Shown here piece by piece: positions 7,936 to 17,053 of a stretch of DNA of 22,356 bases (its first letter is position 1; each line of letters opens with the position of its first letter). The stretch lies in assembly GCA_003427395.1 (NCBI GenBank), contig BFEA01000131.1, positions 1,567,157-1,589,512 of the forward strand. The letters are read 5' to 3'. Position numbers and translations under genes: made by a program. The notes beneath the pieces were generated by a model that saw only the letters and a program-made list of their open reading frames with translations, was not told the DNA's origin and searched no databases. Origin of the DNA: Chara braunii (lineage: Eukaryota > Streptophyta > Charophyceae > Charales > Characeae).

Positions 7936-8194
7936 CAGTAGTGGTAGTGCGGTCATAGCCGCTGTAAGACGAAGTTAGACATAGCGTATGGGTGTGGTGG
8001 TATTCAGGGTGATCCAGAGTGAGCGTGTGTGAACAGTGGGGTTGGACACAGTGACGAAGGTTGGGATGTTCAGGCGCTAATGCGCCATAGCCTGTTGAAG
8101 AGAGCTTGCATCTGAACTGTGTTTTTTATTTCCATATCTCTAAGCTTTGAGTGGGCGCCCTGCGCCAGTGTGAGTCTCCATCTGTTTGCATGTG
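7936..8194. other. Unassigned sequence following the truncated integrase
   Basis: This is non-retrotransposon sequence with no recognizable gene. A small perfect hairpin (GGCGC 8073-8077 with GCGCC 8082-8086) is present. The sharp loss of Pol similarity at its left edge marks a truncation or recombination breakpoint. Confidence 0.5.
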
Positions 8195-8326
8195 TGCGAA
8201 GTTCTTTACCAAATTCAAACTACCTTTTTATTTTTTGCCTCAGGGTCAGAAAAATATACTGAACAATTTTTGCCTCAGGGTCGCATCGAAATTCTTTACC
8301 AAATTCAAACTACCTTTTTATTTTTT
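8195..8326 (+). repeat. 90-bp offset direct duplication
   Basis: TTCTTTACCAAATTCAAACT and the following CCTTTTTATTTTTT occur at 8202-8236 and 8292-8326, identical and offset by 90. TTTTGCCTCAGGGTC is also present twice (about 8233-8247 and 8268-8282). A (TATTTTT)n-like run follows to 8340. Confidence 0.9.
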
Positions 8327-8340
8327 ATTTTTTATTTTTT

Positions 8341-8653
8341 GGCCCGGCCGGGCAAGTGGTCCTCTGGTAGCCTAGGTAGGTACACAGACATAGCAGTTAA
8401 AAGCGGAGGACAGATTTAAATCCTGACCACACTGATACAGGGACATTTGGGACTGCAATCTGGCAAAAAGAACTGAGAGAAATAGGTTGCCCCCCGATGA
8501 AGAGAAGACACAGCTTAAGCCACCACTACCTTTCTCCGTGTTGGGAAAAACTCGAATATACGTCACACCGCATGTTTAGGGGGTTCCGATGAGGCTCAGG
8601 GGAAAATAAATGTTTGGGCATTGTGTGCCCTCTTGCGACAAGGAAAAAAAAAA
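8341..8653 (+). mobile_element. Candidate tRNA-derived SINE
   Basis: TAGCCTAGGTAG (from 8368) resembles a pol III A box and GATTTAAATCC (8413-8423) resembles a B box. Their start-to-start spacing of 45 nt is that of a real tRNA. No acceptor stem can be formed, so this is not a functional tRNA. An unrelated ~220-bp body follows and ends in a short A run (8644-8653), the layout of a SINE. A perfect 12-bp palindrome, GCCCGGCCGGGC, sits at 8342-8353. Without a second copy the element boundaries are guesses. Confidence 0.35.
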
Positions 8654-10202
8654 GGAGAAGAAGCCAACTGTGCGCTGACTCCACTGAGGAAAGACGTCAG
8701 GGACGAGGTGTGTGATCACACACCACTACTTCTAGGAATGCATCGGACTGCTATCACGTAAAGCTGCAGCTTCAGTCTTTTCTGTTGTCTGTTTCTCTTC
8801 TATTGTTTTCGCACAGGGCGCTTTGTACGGAGCGCTGACACACGGAGAGCCTCCCACTTTCACATGTACTGCAGAGTCTGTATCAAAATGAATTCACGCC
8901 CATATCATAGTTTTTCTTTTTTCTTCTTTTTTCATTGTGGATTATACTGCCATGATGAATGCGTCGCTGTGAGGCATCTGACTGAAGGCACAGTCTCAGA
9001 CGCACAAACGATTCTGCATCTAACCAATTTAACATGCATAGGGTCGTTCATTTAAGTTTTTCTCCAGGTTGCTCACTCCTTGTAGCATCTTCCGTGATGA
9101 CCAAACCGCTGAACAGAAACTGTGTGAGGCCATAGTCTCACATCCCAACTCTGTTTGCGTCCGTAGCGTCCTTAGTTTTTTCGTTTGTCCTTGCCGTGAT
9201 GAAATCGAGCTTTTTTTCTTTTTCTTTTTTTTTGTGCGAGTACCATAAATGAAATGACAAAACTCCTTTTTTTTTCATGGACCTAGGGTCGGCAAAACTC
9301 GTTGCGCAGTGAAATTCAGGTTCGGTAAGAACAGGATCGGAGGAAAGAAAAACAGAAGGGACAAAAAAAGCAACAAAAACCTACCTCAGAAAGCAGCAAA
9401 AAACTTGGTTTAGGCCGTGAGATCACCTCTTCTTGCAGAGGAACCGGTTTTTCAAAAACAAAACAAAAAAACAAAAGATTATCAAATCCTCAACAAGACG
9501 TCATTGATGCAGCGAACCCCCCACGGTGTACACATCCATGGGCTTTTCAAAGGGTGTGCCTGCCATTCGATAGCCTTTCGACTACGACGAGAGAGCTGAA
9601 GATTGGGCCGGGGCAAACAGAAGAATGCTATACAAAGCAATCTAATAAAAAATCAAACACTGACAATACCAACTTGATTTGAGTCTTTAAATTGTAAAAA
9701 ATGAAAATCGCCAGGCAATGAAGAAACACAGAATTCTACGTACTTGACCGAGTAGAGATTTTTAATTACAAAGCTCCTTTTCTGAAACAGAAGGAACACA
9801 GACATTTTACCCTGCCGCAATCCAGCAGCAATTACCCAATCAAAGGGGTAATCAACAACCTAAATCAAAGCGCACATCACCGTCGATCTTCCAATCGCCC
9901 ACAAACTCTCCATCCCTATCTTCACTCCCCATCTCCCCTCTATTACCCCTTCCCACCGTAATCCCCGCTACCTCTCTCTCTTGTGTACAGGAAAATGTAC
10001 ATCCTTTACTATGAATTGCCAATTTGGAGGGCCTCCACACTACACAACAGTTTTCTCTACATCACTGGAACTACAAAAACCAGTCACCGACTCAATACTT
10101 GTGCCTTACCTTAACACATCAGAAACATTCAGCACGTTTCCACATCCCCCTCATTTCTTGTGCACACTTCCTCTTCCCTCCCACTACAAACTAAACTGCC
10201 AG
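8654..10202. other. AT-rich non-coding stretch, nothing recognized
   Basis: There are scattered T and A homopolymers (for example 9211-9231 and 9267-9277) and a 12-bp palindrome AAGCTGCAGCTT near 8761. No open frame exceeds about 60 codons with believable content, and I see no RNA gene. Confidence 0.6.
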
Positions 10203-10225
10203 CTCTCTCTCTCTCTCTCTCTCTC
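10203..10225 (+). repeat. (CT)n microsatellite
   Basis: An uninterrupted CT run of about 11 units, separated by ~45 bp from a much longer CT array to its right. Confidence 0.95.
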
Positions 10226-10268
10226 CCTTGTACGGGCCGTACCCCACTACTGGACTTCTGCACCAATG

Positions 10269-10271
<3 letters not shown>

Positions 10272-10322
<51 letters not shown>

Positions 10323-10668
10323 NNNNNNNNNNNNNNNNNNNNNNNNNNNNNNNNNNNNNNNNNNNNNNNNNNNNNNNNNNNNNNNNNNNNNNNNNNNNNN
10401 NNNNNNNNNNNNNNNNNNNNNNNNNNNNNNNNNNNNNNNNNNNNNNNNNNNNNNNNNNNNNNNNNNNNNNNNNNNNNNNNNNNNNNNNNNNNNNNNNNNN
10501 NNNNNNNNNNNNNNNNNNNNNNNNNNNNNNNNNNNNNNNNNNNNNNNNNNNNNNNNNNNNNNNNNNNNNNNNNNNNNNNNNNNNNNNNNNNNNNNNNNNN
10601 NNNNNNNNNNNNNNNNNNNNNNNNNNNNNNNNNNNNNNNNNNNNNNNNNNNNNNNNNNNNNNNNNNNN

Positions 10669-10728
<60 letters not shown>
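10272..10728 (+). repeat. (CT)n/(AC)n compound microsatellite containing an assembly gap
   Basis: CT repeats run from 10272 to 10322, continue after the gap from 10669 to 10716, and pass into AC repeats to 10728. Long open frames across it are an artefact of dinucleotide repetition and of translating N as X. Confidence 0.95.
10323..10668. other. Assembly gap (346 N)
   Basis: Unresolved bases flanked on both sides by CT repeats. The missing sequence is therefore probably more microsatellite, although other content cannot be excluded. Confidence 0.98.
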
Positions 10729-11246
10729 CCTGCCTTCCCCCATCCCACTAACACCCCCTCCCCCTCCCCCCCAGTGCGGGCAGTACCTCATTTTTTGTCT
10801 ATTGCTTCCCTCTGACCGCTCACCCACTCATCTTTAACACACATCACTCCTGGGCATTTCTACCACACATTCCGTACACTTGCTCTGTTGCCTTCTTTAC
10901 ACAGCCTAACACCTACTCTCTTCTGTCACCCCAAAAAAAATTCCCTGGTTCATTCCACGGTTAGATGCCACTTGTATCCCCCTTGTCGCCCATACTCGTC
11001 CATTCTGCTAACCGACTTATCCTTAGGTTTCCCAGCCAGACCAGAGGTGATGGAACCGGTCCCGCTGATCATCTGCGATAAGGTCTAGCATGCCCTTTCT
11101 GCTGATGTCGGCCACCCCAGCAGGGCCCCAATCCCCAAGGGACCTCTCTGCTGACACACACAGTGCAGGGCGTCACTCTCAGAGTGAAATACTTTTACAG
11201 TCTGATGAGGGAGAGCACAAATGGAACCTACCAAGGAATAAAAGGA
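10729..11246. other. C/T-rich non-coding stretch
   Basis: A pyrimidine-rich left half (CCCCTCCCCCTCCCCCCC near 10754-10772) passes into average-composition sequence. No recognizable gene or RNA. Confidence 0.5.
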
Positions 11247-11273
11247 GGGGGGGGGGGGGGGGGGGGGGGGGGG
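11247..11273 (+). repeat. Poly-G run (27 nt)
   Basis: Twenty-seven consecutive G residues, flanked by AAAAGGA and AGG. A run this long can fold as a G-quadruplex and is also prone to length error in sequencing. Confidence 0.95.
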
Positions 11274-11953
11274 AGGTTTTCATCACAACCTTTGAAGCCT
11301 GTGAAAGGTTGCTTAGATGGTTCAGGGTGCCTGACATGAGCAACATACCGCCGTTCTCCGCACCTTTGCACTCGAATAAAGGTGTGTTATTCGGCCGCAC
11401 AAACTAGCCGTGCCTTTGGAGAGTCGGTTGATGTCCGACAAAGTTTCTTCGATTTATCGAGCGTCCTAGTACCAAGCAATCAGCAGTTCCTTGATGAATC
11501 GGCAAAAGCGCGACGAAGTTTCTTCAACCATATTGCTTGTTATTGTTCACCTGGTACACATCCAGAACAAAAGATCACAAAAAAAGAGTTTGGAAAACAC
11601 AAAACGATGTCCTCGTCAAACCTTTACAGAGCACTTGATGCAATTCCAAAGTGGGTTCAGAGCACAATGCACATAAAGGCGACCAGATCCCAAGACAGTT
11701 GTTGGCCTCTCTCGGCCACTTAATTAACATGGGAAAGGGGGCTGAACATCCGTATGGGCCTCGGAAACAGTCAGCCCTCCCTCTCAGGAGTAATCAAAAT
11801 GCTGTTCAGTGGTCCTCCTGGCTGTAACAAGAGGGAGAACGGTGGTGCCAATGAAATCTCTTACTTGCCAGGCACACAGGAACCTGACAGTAGCACTTTT
11901 GCCCAAATGCATCAGACTTCAATTACCGCCGAACCTGGATTCACATCCACGTC
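11274..11953. other. Non-coding stretch with modest open frames, unassigned
   Basis: A 113-codon open frame (11382-11723, +) has no domain I recognize. It contains a short near repeat, CGACRAAGTTTCTTC, around 11434 and 11511. I would not call it a gene without similarity or transcript evidence. Confidence 0.4.
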
Positions 11954-12093
11954 CAGAACAGCAGCCACATCCATTGGATGGGATCTTATCATCCACAGGT
12001 CAGTCGAAAAAGTCCTGGTGCGAGTAACCTCTCGACATAGGAAGGACGATGAGCAGAACAGCAGCCACATCCATTGGATGGGATCTTATCATC
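11954..12093 (+). repeat. 40-bp perfect direct repeat, 100-bp offset
   Basis: The words CAGAACAGCAGCCACATC and CATTGGATGGGATC are part of a 40-bp block found at 11954-11993 and identically at 12054-12093. Each copy contains the 13-nt palindrome CATCCATTGGATG (central T unpaired). The intervening 60 bp is unrelated. Confidence 0.95.
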
Positions 12094-12924
12094 TTACCTC
12101 AGCAACATATTTGAAGCCGAGCCGGTTCGGTGAAAACCAACCGCGTTCATCTTGTTCTTCTACAGGGCTCGCGGCTGATTACAGAAGACCATGAAACCAC
12201 ATGGCCACCGAACACACACGACCGTGAAATCGCCAGTAAGTCAGAACACCCAAGTTACAATTGCAAAAATTTCCTACAGAAAATCTGAGTATTATATTCA
12301 CTCAATTTCAATGTCATCTGCTGATTCTGTTCTTAAAAAAAAAAAAAAGAGATACATGGCTGCAGCCGCTGCACAAGATAATATGGACACGAAAGCCACA
12401 AGACCATGAAATCGCAGCCCACCATCCTTTGCTTATACAGTACATCCCATCTACACAGGGCATACTCACAGGATTTTTTTGGATGCATCTGATGACCATT
12501 ACAGTCAAATTCAATTGAAAAAATGCGCCCTTGTGCGAATGAGGCAGCAAGCTGACAGTGAAGCAAGGTTGGATTAAAAATGGTCTAACTAGTAACCACT
12601 GTACAAAAATTCCTACCGCATAAGTTCTACACTTGGCATTGCAACTTTTTTAGTACAGAAAGAAGTCTTAGTATTATATTCAATGATCTGTGGTAGAAAT
12701 TTGAGACGCACAAACAAACAAAAAAAAAAACATCGACATTCCAACAGGCCTCGCTCGGTTGGTCCACCCATGAACCGTCAACATCCACACCCAAGTACAA
12801 ATCCAGACACAATCAAAATTATTCTGAAAAACCTGGGACGGGTCAGTTCAATGAACTTCAATCACCTTCAATGCTGACATCTGACGGTCATCGCCCTTCT
12901 TTTTTTTCCTTTTTTTTTCTTTTC
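12094..12924. other. AT-rich non-coding stretch, nothing recognized
   Basis: A and T homopolymers lie at 12335-12348, 12719-12730 and 12900-12919. TAGTATTATATTCA-like words recur near 12288 and 12667, suggesting an old local duplication. No believable coding frame is present. Confidence 0.5.
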
Positions 12925-13010
12925 TTAATTTAAAACAGGGCTTTATGGTCCTGGCTCCTATTCTGGGGAGCATCAGTACGGTTACTATTCCACCGGCAAG
13001 TCAGAATACA
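12925..13010 (-). repeat. Dispersed repeat family C, copy 1
   Basis: Read on the - strand, this has GGTGGAATAGTAACCG, then CTCCCCAGAATAG, then GGACCATAAAGCCCTGTTTT, and ends in an A-rich tail (to about 12900). Copies lie at 20930-21016 (- strand) and 21955-22030 (+ strand). An A-rich 3' tail in all three suggests a retroposed element. Confidence 0.65.
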
Positions 13011-13293
13011 CATTACATTGCAGCAGAAACGCACGCTTCCTTCCGTATGGCCGAAGGACCCCTGAACAGCATTGATTGCTCCACCGTTAGGAGGATTGAC
13101 TGTCAGCTTGCCGTGTCTCACTCTTCCCTCTCAGACCTGAAAATCAGTTCTGCCAAATAATCCTGTGTCTCCTAGAAAGAGCTCGCCCATCATTTCTGCA
13201 TACTTGTGTATTCCCCACTCAACTGTCCTGCCTGTGAATCGTGGCATCCCCTATCCCGTTAAGCCTGCCCCTTTCTTCTAACCGCTACTAAAA
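13011..13293. other. Unassigned sequence
   Basis: No recognizable gene, RNA or strong repeat structure. Part of it may belong to the 5' body of the adjacent family C repeat on the - strand. Confidence 0.4.
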
Positions 13294-13317
13294 CCCTTGA
13301 CCCTAAACCCTCACCCT
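13294..13317 (+). repeat. Short telomere-like CCCTNNN cluster
   Basis: CCCT recurs at 13294, 13301, 13308 and 13314 (spacing 7, 7, 6). Only one unit is the exact plant-type heptamer CCCTAAA. It may be a decayed interstitial telomeric fragment or coincidence. Confidence 0.3.
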
Positions 13318-13884
13318 GTGGACCTTACGGTCCCTTCTAGGCTGGAAGTTAGGAATCTGTTCTGTTTGAGTGAAGGCCATCGCCCTTCTAGAGTACAAGA
13401 AAATGAAAAAGACGATATGAAGTTATGAACATAACGTGTCATTAACCTGCCATACATTACAATCCTGTTACCACCAGAAGGAAAGAAAGCTCTCTGTCCG
13501 GGCGACGGGCGCAGAAAAGGATGAGACATAATTAACAATATTGAATATTGACAGTACTCCATGATAACCGGCCGAACGCCCGGATGCGAAACGACCAGCA
13601 GATTCAGGCATTTGGATCCTGCAGCTTGTCCGGAAGCTGGGGGGGGGGACCTGAGGCGAGATTCTGGGTCCCGGACGCCCCGCCTCCCTTTTCTCTGGTG
13701 CGCAGTGCGTTTTGAGACTCGGAAAATGTACTGGTGCTTTAGGGAGATCAGACAGGCGATATCTTTCCTAATTCGGGATGCGAGAGGATGCACTCTGCCC
13801 TTGATAGCAAAACACGAACCGTAGGCATGTGATGGGCAAAGGCGCTGGGTTTGTGGAAAGTTGGAAACCCAGGTCAGTGTACTA
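13318..13884. other. Unassigned sequence
   Basis: Open frames on both strands around 13561-13824 reflect locally raised GC content (13600-13700, including a 10-G run). I recognize no domain. The word CATCGCCCTTCT at about 13379 also occurs beside the family C copy at about 12889. Confidence 0.4.
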
Positions 13885-13992
13885 CCGTCTTCCCCCGAAA
13901 AAAAGCACCCTGATTTTCAACGTATACAGATGTCTTTCCAGAGCCCGATACAGTCATGAACAGGGTGCATTATTGTGTTCAAGGGAAGACAG
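13885..13992 (+). mobile_element. MITE family 1, copy 1 (TA target duplication)
   Basis: A 108-bp foldback begins CCGTCTTCCC and ends GGGAAGACAG. The arms pair over about 35 bp with interruptions, with an inner GCACCCTG/CAGGGTGC block. TA flanks both sides (13883-13884 and 13993-13994), the target duplication of Tc1/mariner-type, including pogo-like, DNA transposons. It has no coding capacity, so it would be mobilised in trans. Confidence 0.7.
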
Positions 13993-14039
13993 TAATCCCA
14001 AAGGAACAATTTGAATGTTACATTCTGCATTACACACGA

Positions 14040-14360
14040 GCCATTCCAGGCCCAACGACAGGACCGAGGGGCTACCGAGGGCCCCGACACGGTAGTCCAG
14101 GCCGGTCCGACCCAAGACCGGACCCCTTCTTTTCCCACAGGCCGCCCCATAGGCCCTTGGACAGGCCCAGGCGGGGACCGGTCCAAGTGACATTACCGTT
14201 TGGGCCTGGCGGCCAACTTTGAGGCTGCCCTCCCCGGGTCTGATCTGAACCGCAGATCGGACGCGAAATCTGACGGTTCAGATCACGAGGCACTTTCTCA
14301 TCCTCAAGGCCGAACCGGCCACCGCCGGTACTTAGGACCGACCGGTGGCCTGTTCAGGAT
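14040..14360. other. GC-rich palindrome cluster
   Basis: This GC-rich segment has several inverted repeats: CTTGGAC/GTCCAAG (14156-14162 with 14181-14187), GGCCACCG/CGGTGGCC (14317-14324 with 14343-14350) and a long hairpin at 14241-14285. Open frames on both strands look like GC artefacts. Confidence 0.6.
14241..14285. other. Long perfect-stem hairpin
   Basis: TGATCTGAACCG (14241-14252) pairs with CGGTTCAGATCA (14274-14285). The inner CAGAT (14253-14257) pairs with ATCTG (14268-14272), leaving one bulged A (14273) and a 10-nt loop. The result is 17 bp of stem. It could be a fragment of a foldback element or a small-RNA precursor; neither is shown. Confidence 0.75.
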
Positions 14361-14385
14361 CTTTTTCTGGGTCCACCGTCCGGAG

Positions 14386-14775
14386 GCACGGCAGCAGTTG
14401 AGGAGCAGCGCTGCGCTAATCTTGGGTTAGCGCCACTCCGAACGCAGCAGCGCTGATTAGCACTGACTGGCAGTTAGAGGTGGCGGACGGGCACTTACCG
14501 GCTTACCTGCGCAGCGCCATAGCTCCAGGTTGAAGCCAAGGGTCTTCGGCAGCTCCAAGGCGCCTCCTTGCACCTGCAGGTAAGGGCCCTGGTACGGCAT
14601 CCGGGAGTGAGGACTCTCCTCCTCTCTGCTTCGCCATCTCCACCTCTCCTCTGCCCTCCTCGGATTCTTGTTCTCTTCTTCTTCTTCTTCAGACTGGAGA
14701 CTACTGATACGAGTTGGACAGAGATCAGTGATTGGATTTCAGTGGTAGAAGGACTTGGTGCTTACCGGATCTGAG
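14386..14775 (+). repeat. Dispersed repeat family A, copy 1, with intron-like segment
   Basis: This matches 21628-21955 in order: GGCAGCAG and AGGAGC.GCTG, then CTTACCTG, GCGC.ATAGCTCCAG, CACCTGCAGGT, a long pyrimidine tract, and GAGACTAC. Inside it CAG|GTAAGG at 14577-14585 followed by (TTC)nAG ending at 14692 looks like a 113-nt spliceosomal intron. A GCGCTAA/TTAGCGC hairpin lies near 14411-14432. It is probably the 5' or untranslated part of a transposable element or duplicated gene; no protein is recognized. Confidence 0.6.
14580..14692 (+). other. Intron-like segment in repeat family A
   Basis: It starts GTAAGG after CAG and ends in a dense CTT tract then CAG. The corresponding segment in the second copy (21807-21902) also runs from CAG|GTCAGT to TTCTCAG. 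The pattern is suggestive but not proof of splicing. Confidence 0.35.
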
Positions 14776-15294
14776 ATATCGGGGGATATTTGGGATTGAT
14801 ACCTGGCGGCATCACAGATCAGACATCGGTTACATTAGGATTCTGCATCTCCGACATTGGTGCCTTATGTCAATGCCCTTTTGGGCTTTCACTATATCGG
14901 TGACATTCTGGATTCTATTGCGGTGACATCTGGTGTTGTCCCTATCTCCCACCTCCATCGTCTCACCTCCCCCATTCATCCGTGTATGGTTGTACGGGTC
15001 TGAAGTATCGTCTGTGTATGGCTTCAGACCCCACCATCTCACAATTATTTGTGTTGAGTGATGTCTGTGTGAGTTCAGTCTATGTGAGTCAGTCCATATC
15101 TCAGACTTCCGCTGCATACATGCGCATCCTATATTGGTTGATCTTTGGTTCTGCCCATACTTGGTGAATGTATTCACTAGTATGCAACATTGAATCACAC
15201 TGGGTTCGGTCGACCTTGCCCATCAACAACATGATACGTTGAAAGCCGGGTATGGGCTGAGTCAATTTGCATGAAAGTGTCACTCAGTGGGGCC
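14776..15294. other. Unassigned sequence downstream of repeat A
   Basis: No recognizable coding region. Several CATC/GATA-rich words (GATATCGG, TATCGGTGAC) suggest low-level repetition. It may belong to the same element as repeat A, possibly bounded by TACCGTTTGGG-type ends at 14196 and 15315. Confidence 0.35.
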
Positions 15295-15315
15295 TACCGT
15301 TTGCCCCAAACGGTA
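15295..15315. other. TACCGTTT/AAACGGTA palindrome
   Basis: A perfect 8-bp stem with a 5-nt GCCCC loop. Its right half (GCCCCAAACGGTA) is the reverse complement of TACCGTTTGGGGC, close to TACCGTTTGGGCC at 14196-14208. Confidence 0.8.
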
Positions 15316-15401
15316 CCTGCTCATTGTGACTGTGCACCTAGGCAAGGAAAGTGGCTCATTCCTGAGGGCTGGAGGTGGACTCACACTAGCTGTATCTTTG
15401 A

Positions 15402-15500
15402 TGTATCTAACCGTTTACAGGCGAACCTGGATGTGTCTGACCGCAATGGCGTCCATAAACAAGCAAAAAAACTCATAGTGCAAGTATGCCCTGAGCATTG
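15402..15500 (-). mobile_element. MITE-like family 2, copy 1
   Basis: The end TGTATCTAACCGTTTACAGG plus CGAAC (15402-15426) matches 17374-17398 with one difference. The interior 15418-15485, read on the - strand, matches about 17399-17466 closely (GTTTATGGAYGSCATTGCGG, ACATCCAGGTTCGCCTG). The opposite end is decayed. Short - strand open frames over it share the peptide FMD.IAVR.IQVRL with the other copy, but this only reflects nucleotide identity. Confidence 0.6.
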
Positions 15501-15562
15501 CATTCGCAAGAAGATGGTAGTCTAAGAGAGGGTAAGTTGCCATAAACATTACTGGGACTCGA

Positions 15563-15664
15563 CGCACCACACCAAATGTGAAAAAGACGAATCTATGGCG
15601 GGCGCATCTTTCCACACTCCAGTGGGAGATGCATTCGCATTTTGCACATTTGGTGAGTGGCGCG
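15563..15664. mobile_element. Foldback element, MITE-like
   Basis: ACCAAATGTG (15571-15580) pairs with CACATTTGGT (15645-15654). The outer CCAC/GTGG extends the stem with small bulges, and inside GCATCTTTCCAC (15604-15615) pairs with GTGGGAGATGC (15622-15632). The whole ~102 bp folds back on itself. No second copy is seen in the window. Confidence 0.6.
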
Positions 15665-15967
15665 CCGAGGTCCATCGTCAAATAAGTCACCAACCAAACC
15701 CACATATACATGTCAAAAACGAACAATTCGTAGTAGTTTGAACAGTGTGTTCCCTTTCTTCTCCTTCTGATGGTTTCATAGTCTTCCTCACTGTTATCAA
15801 AACTATCTATCAAAATCGTCTACGAGACAGATCAGCATGTGGAATTGCCACAAGAAGGAAACGCCGCAATGCTCATTCCACAACCTTCATTCCAGCACGC
15901 TCCAGACTGTGTTGCTCTACCTTCTCCGCATTTCGTTTACTTCATACAGTCCATAATCGACAATCCC

Positions 15968-16008
15968 CTTTCTTCCTCTTCTTCCTCTTCTTCCTCTTCT
16001 TCCTCTTA
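15968..16008 (+). repeat. (TCTTCC)n-type microsatellite
   Basis: TTCCTCTTC units repeat across about 40 bp; the serine-rich reading across it is an artefact. Confidence 0.9.
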
Positions 16009-17053
16009 TCTTCCACTCCCATTCTCCATTAATTTTTTCCTTTTCGTACCGTTTCTCGATTCATGTGTGTCATCCTTGTGCAGGGGCCATTCTTTTTTCC
16101 CTTTTCGGACCGTTTCTCTGTGTCGTTTCAATTTTACTGGATGTCCCAAAGGCCACACATTCTCCGTTCTTCTCGCTCTTGTTTTCCTTCTTCTTCTTGT
16201 CCTAATGCTGCTCCGGGTGCAGCATCTTTTTTTTTTCCCTTTCTTTTTCCATTTTTTTTTGGGGGGGTGGGGGGGGTGGGTGGATGGAGGGGGATTGCGT
16301 GGGTGGGGGCCGCATCCTCATTGCCCTCTTTCTTGAATATGTTTTTCTTCAACAGCCATTCTCAGTCAGCAGGAAGGGAACAGAGAAGTAACCTTCCTGC
16401 TTTCTGCCTGAATGTTCTCACACACATGGACCTGCTAATAAACAGAACATGGGTTCAAAATTCAAATCCGGATGTGGGAACATTAATAAATACAGCATGC
16501 CCCCTCCCCTCCCTTCCCCCCCCCCCCTCTCTTCATTATTTGCAAAGAAAAGGGCTAGTAAACCCTGAACCCATACGAGAAGGGAGTCGTTTGGGAACAA
16601 AAAAAAGAAGGGATAGAGTGTTACCCAAAAGAGGAGGAACATTACGATGAAGATGATGTGACTGACGGTAGAACAATGCCCAGAAGGCAGTTGGGCGGTT
16701 CTTGAGGGGCCCGGAGCATATGACAGATCTCCAAAGACCATGGCATTATGTACAGCATCCTTGGCCACAGCCTCTCTACGCCGCTGTGTGAAACCAGCGC
16801 AGGTATCTTCACAACGCCTGCTCTGTCCCTCTGTCGTAAGTAAGAGGCAAACTGTAGGAACTGCATGCCGCCAGAACAGGAAACAAAATGGAATCAGTAC
16901 AAAAAGAAGACAAGACAGCAAGCCAACTTCCACGTACCGCTAAAAAAGGAAATGCCAAAGATGGCAAGATGGATTACCTAAAAAAAAGCACACATCTTTG
17001 CCAGGCTGAATAGGGGAAAGGGAATAGGAATACAGCATATGCATGACATAAAA
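16009..17053. other. Low-complexity, non-coding stretch
   Basis: T runs and G runs alternate at 16228-16310 (T-rich then G-rich on the + strand). A C11 run lies at 16516-16526 and A runs at about 16600 and 16981. The 195-codon + frame (16063-16650) and 171-codon - frame (16418-16933) are driven by these runs and show no domain. Confidence 0.55.

Noticed and set aside
10129-10837. Open frames of 187-256 codons on both strands across the CT microsatellite
   Set aside because: They consist of SLSLSL or ERERER dipeptides and translated N; no real protein.
11198-11222. Hammerhead ribozyme core (CTGATGAG)
   Set aside because: The required GAAA following stem II is absent and no flanking stems form; the near miss CCGATGAG at about 8588 also fails.
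15415-15813. 132-codon - strand frame sharing FMD.IAVR.IQVRL with a + strand frame at 17419-17757
   Set aside because: The shared peptide comes from the duplicated MITE family 2 interior (about 65 bp); outside it the two frames are unrelated, so this is not a conserved protein.
16450-16470. B-box-like AATTCAAATCC
   Set aside because: No A box about 45 nt upstream.
16063-16933. 195- and 171-codon overlapping frames on opposite strands
   Set aside because: They run through T, G and C homopolymers and low-complexity DNA and contain no recognizable domain.
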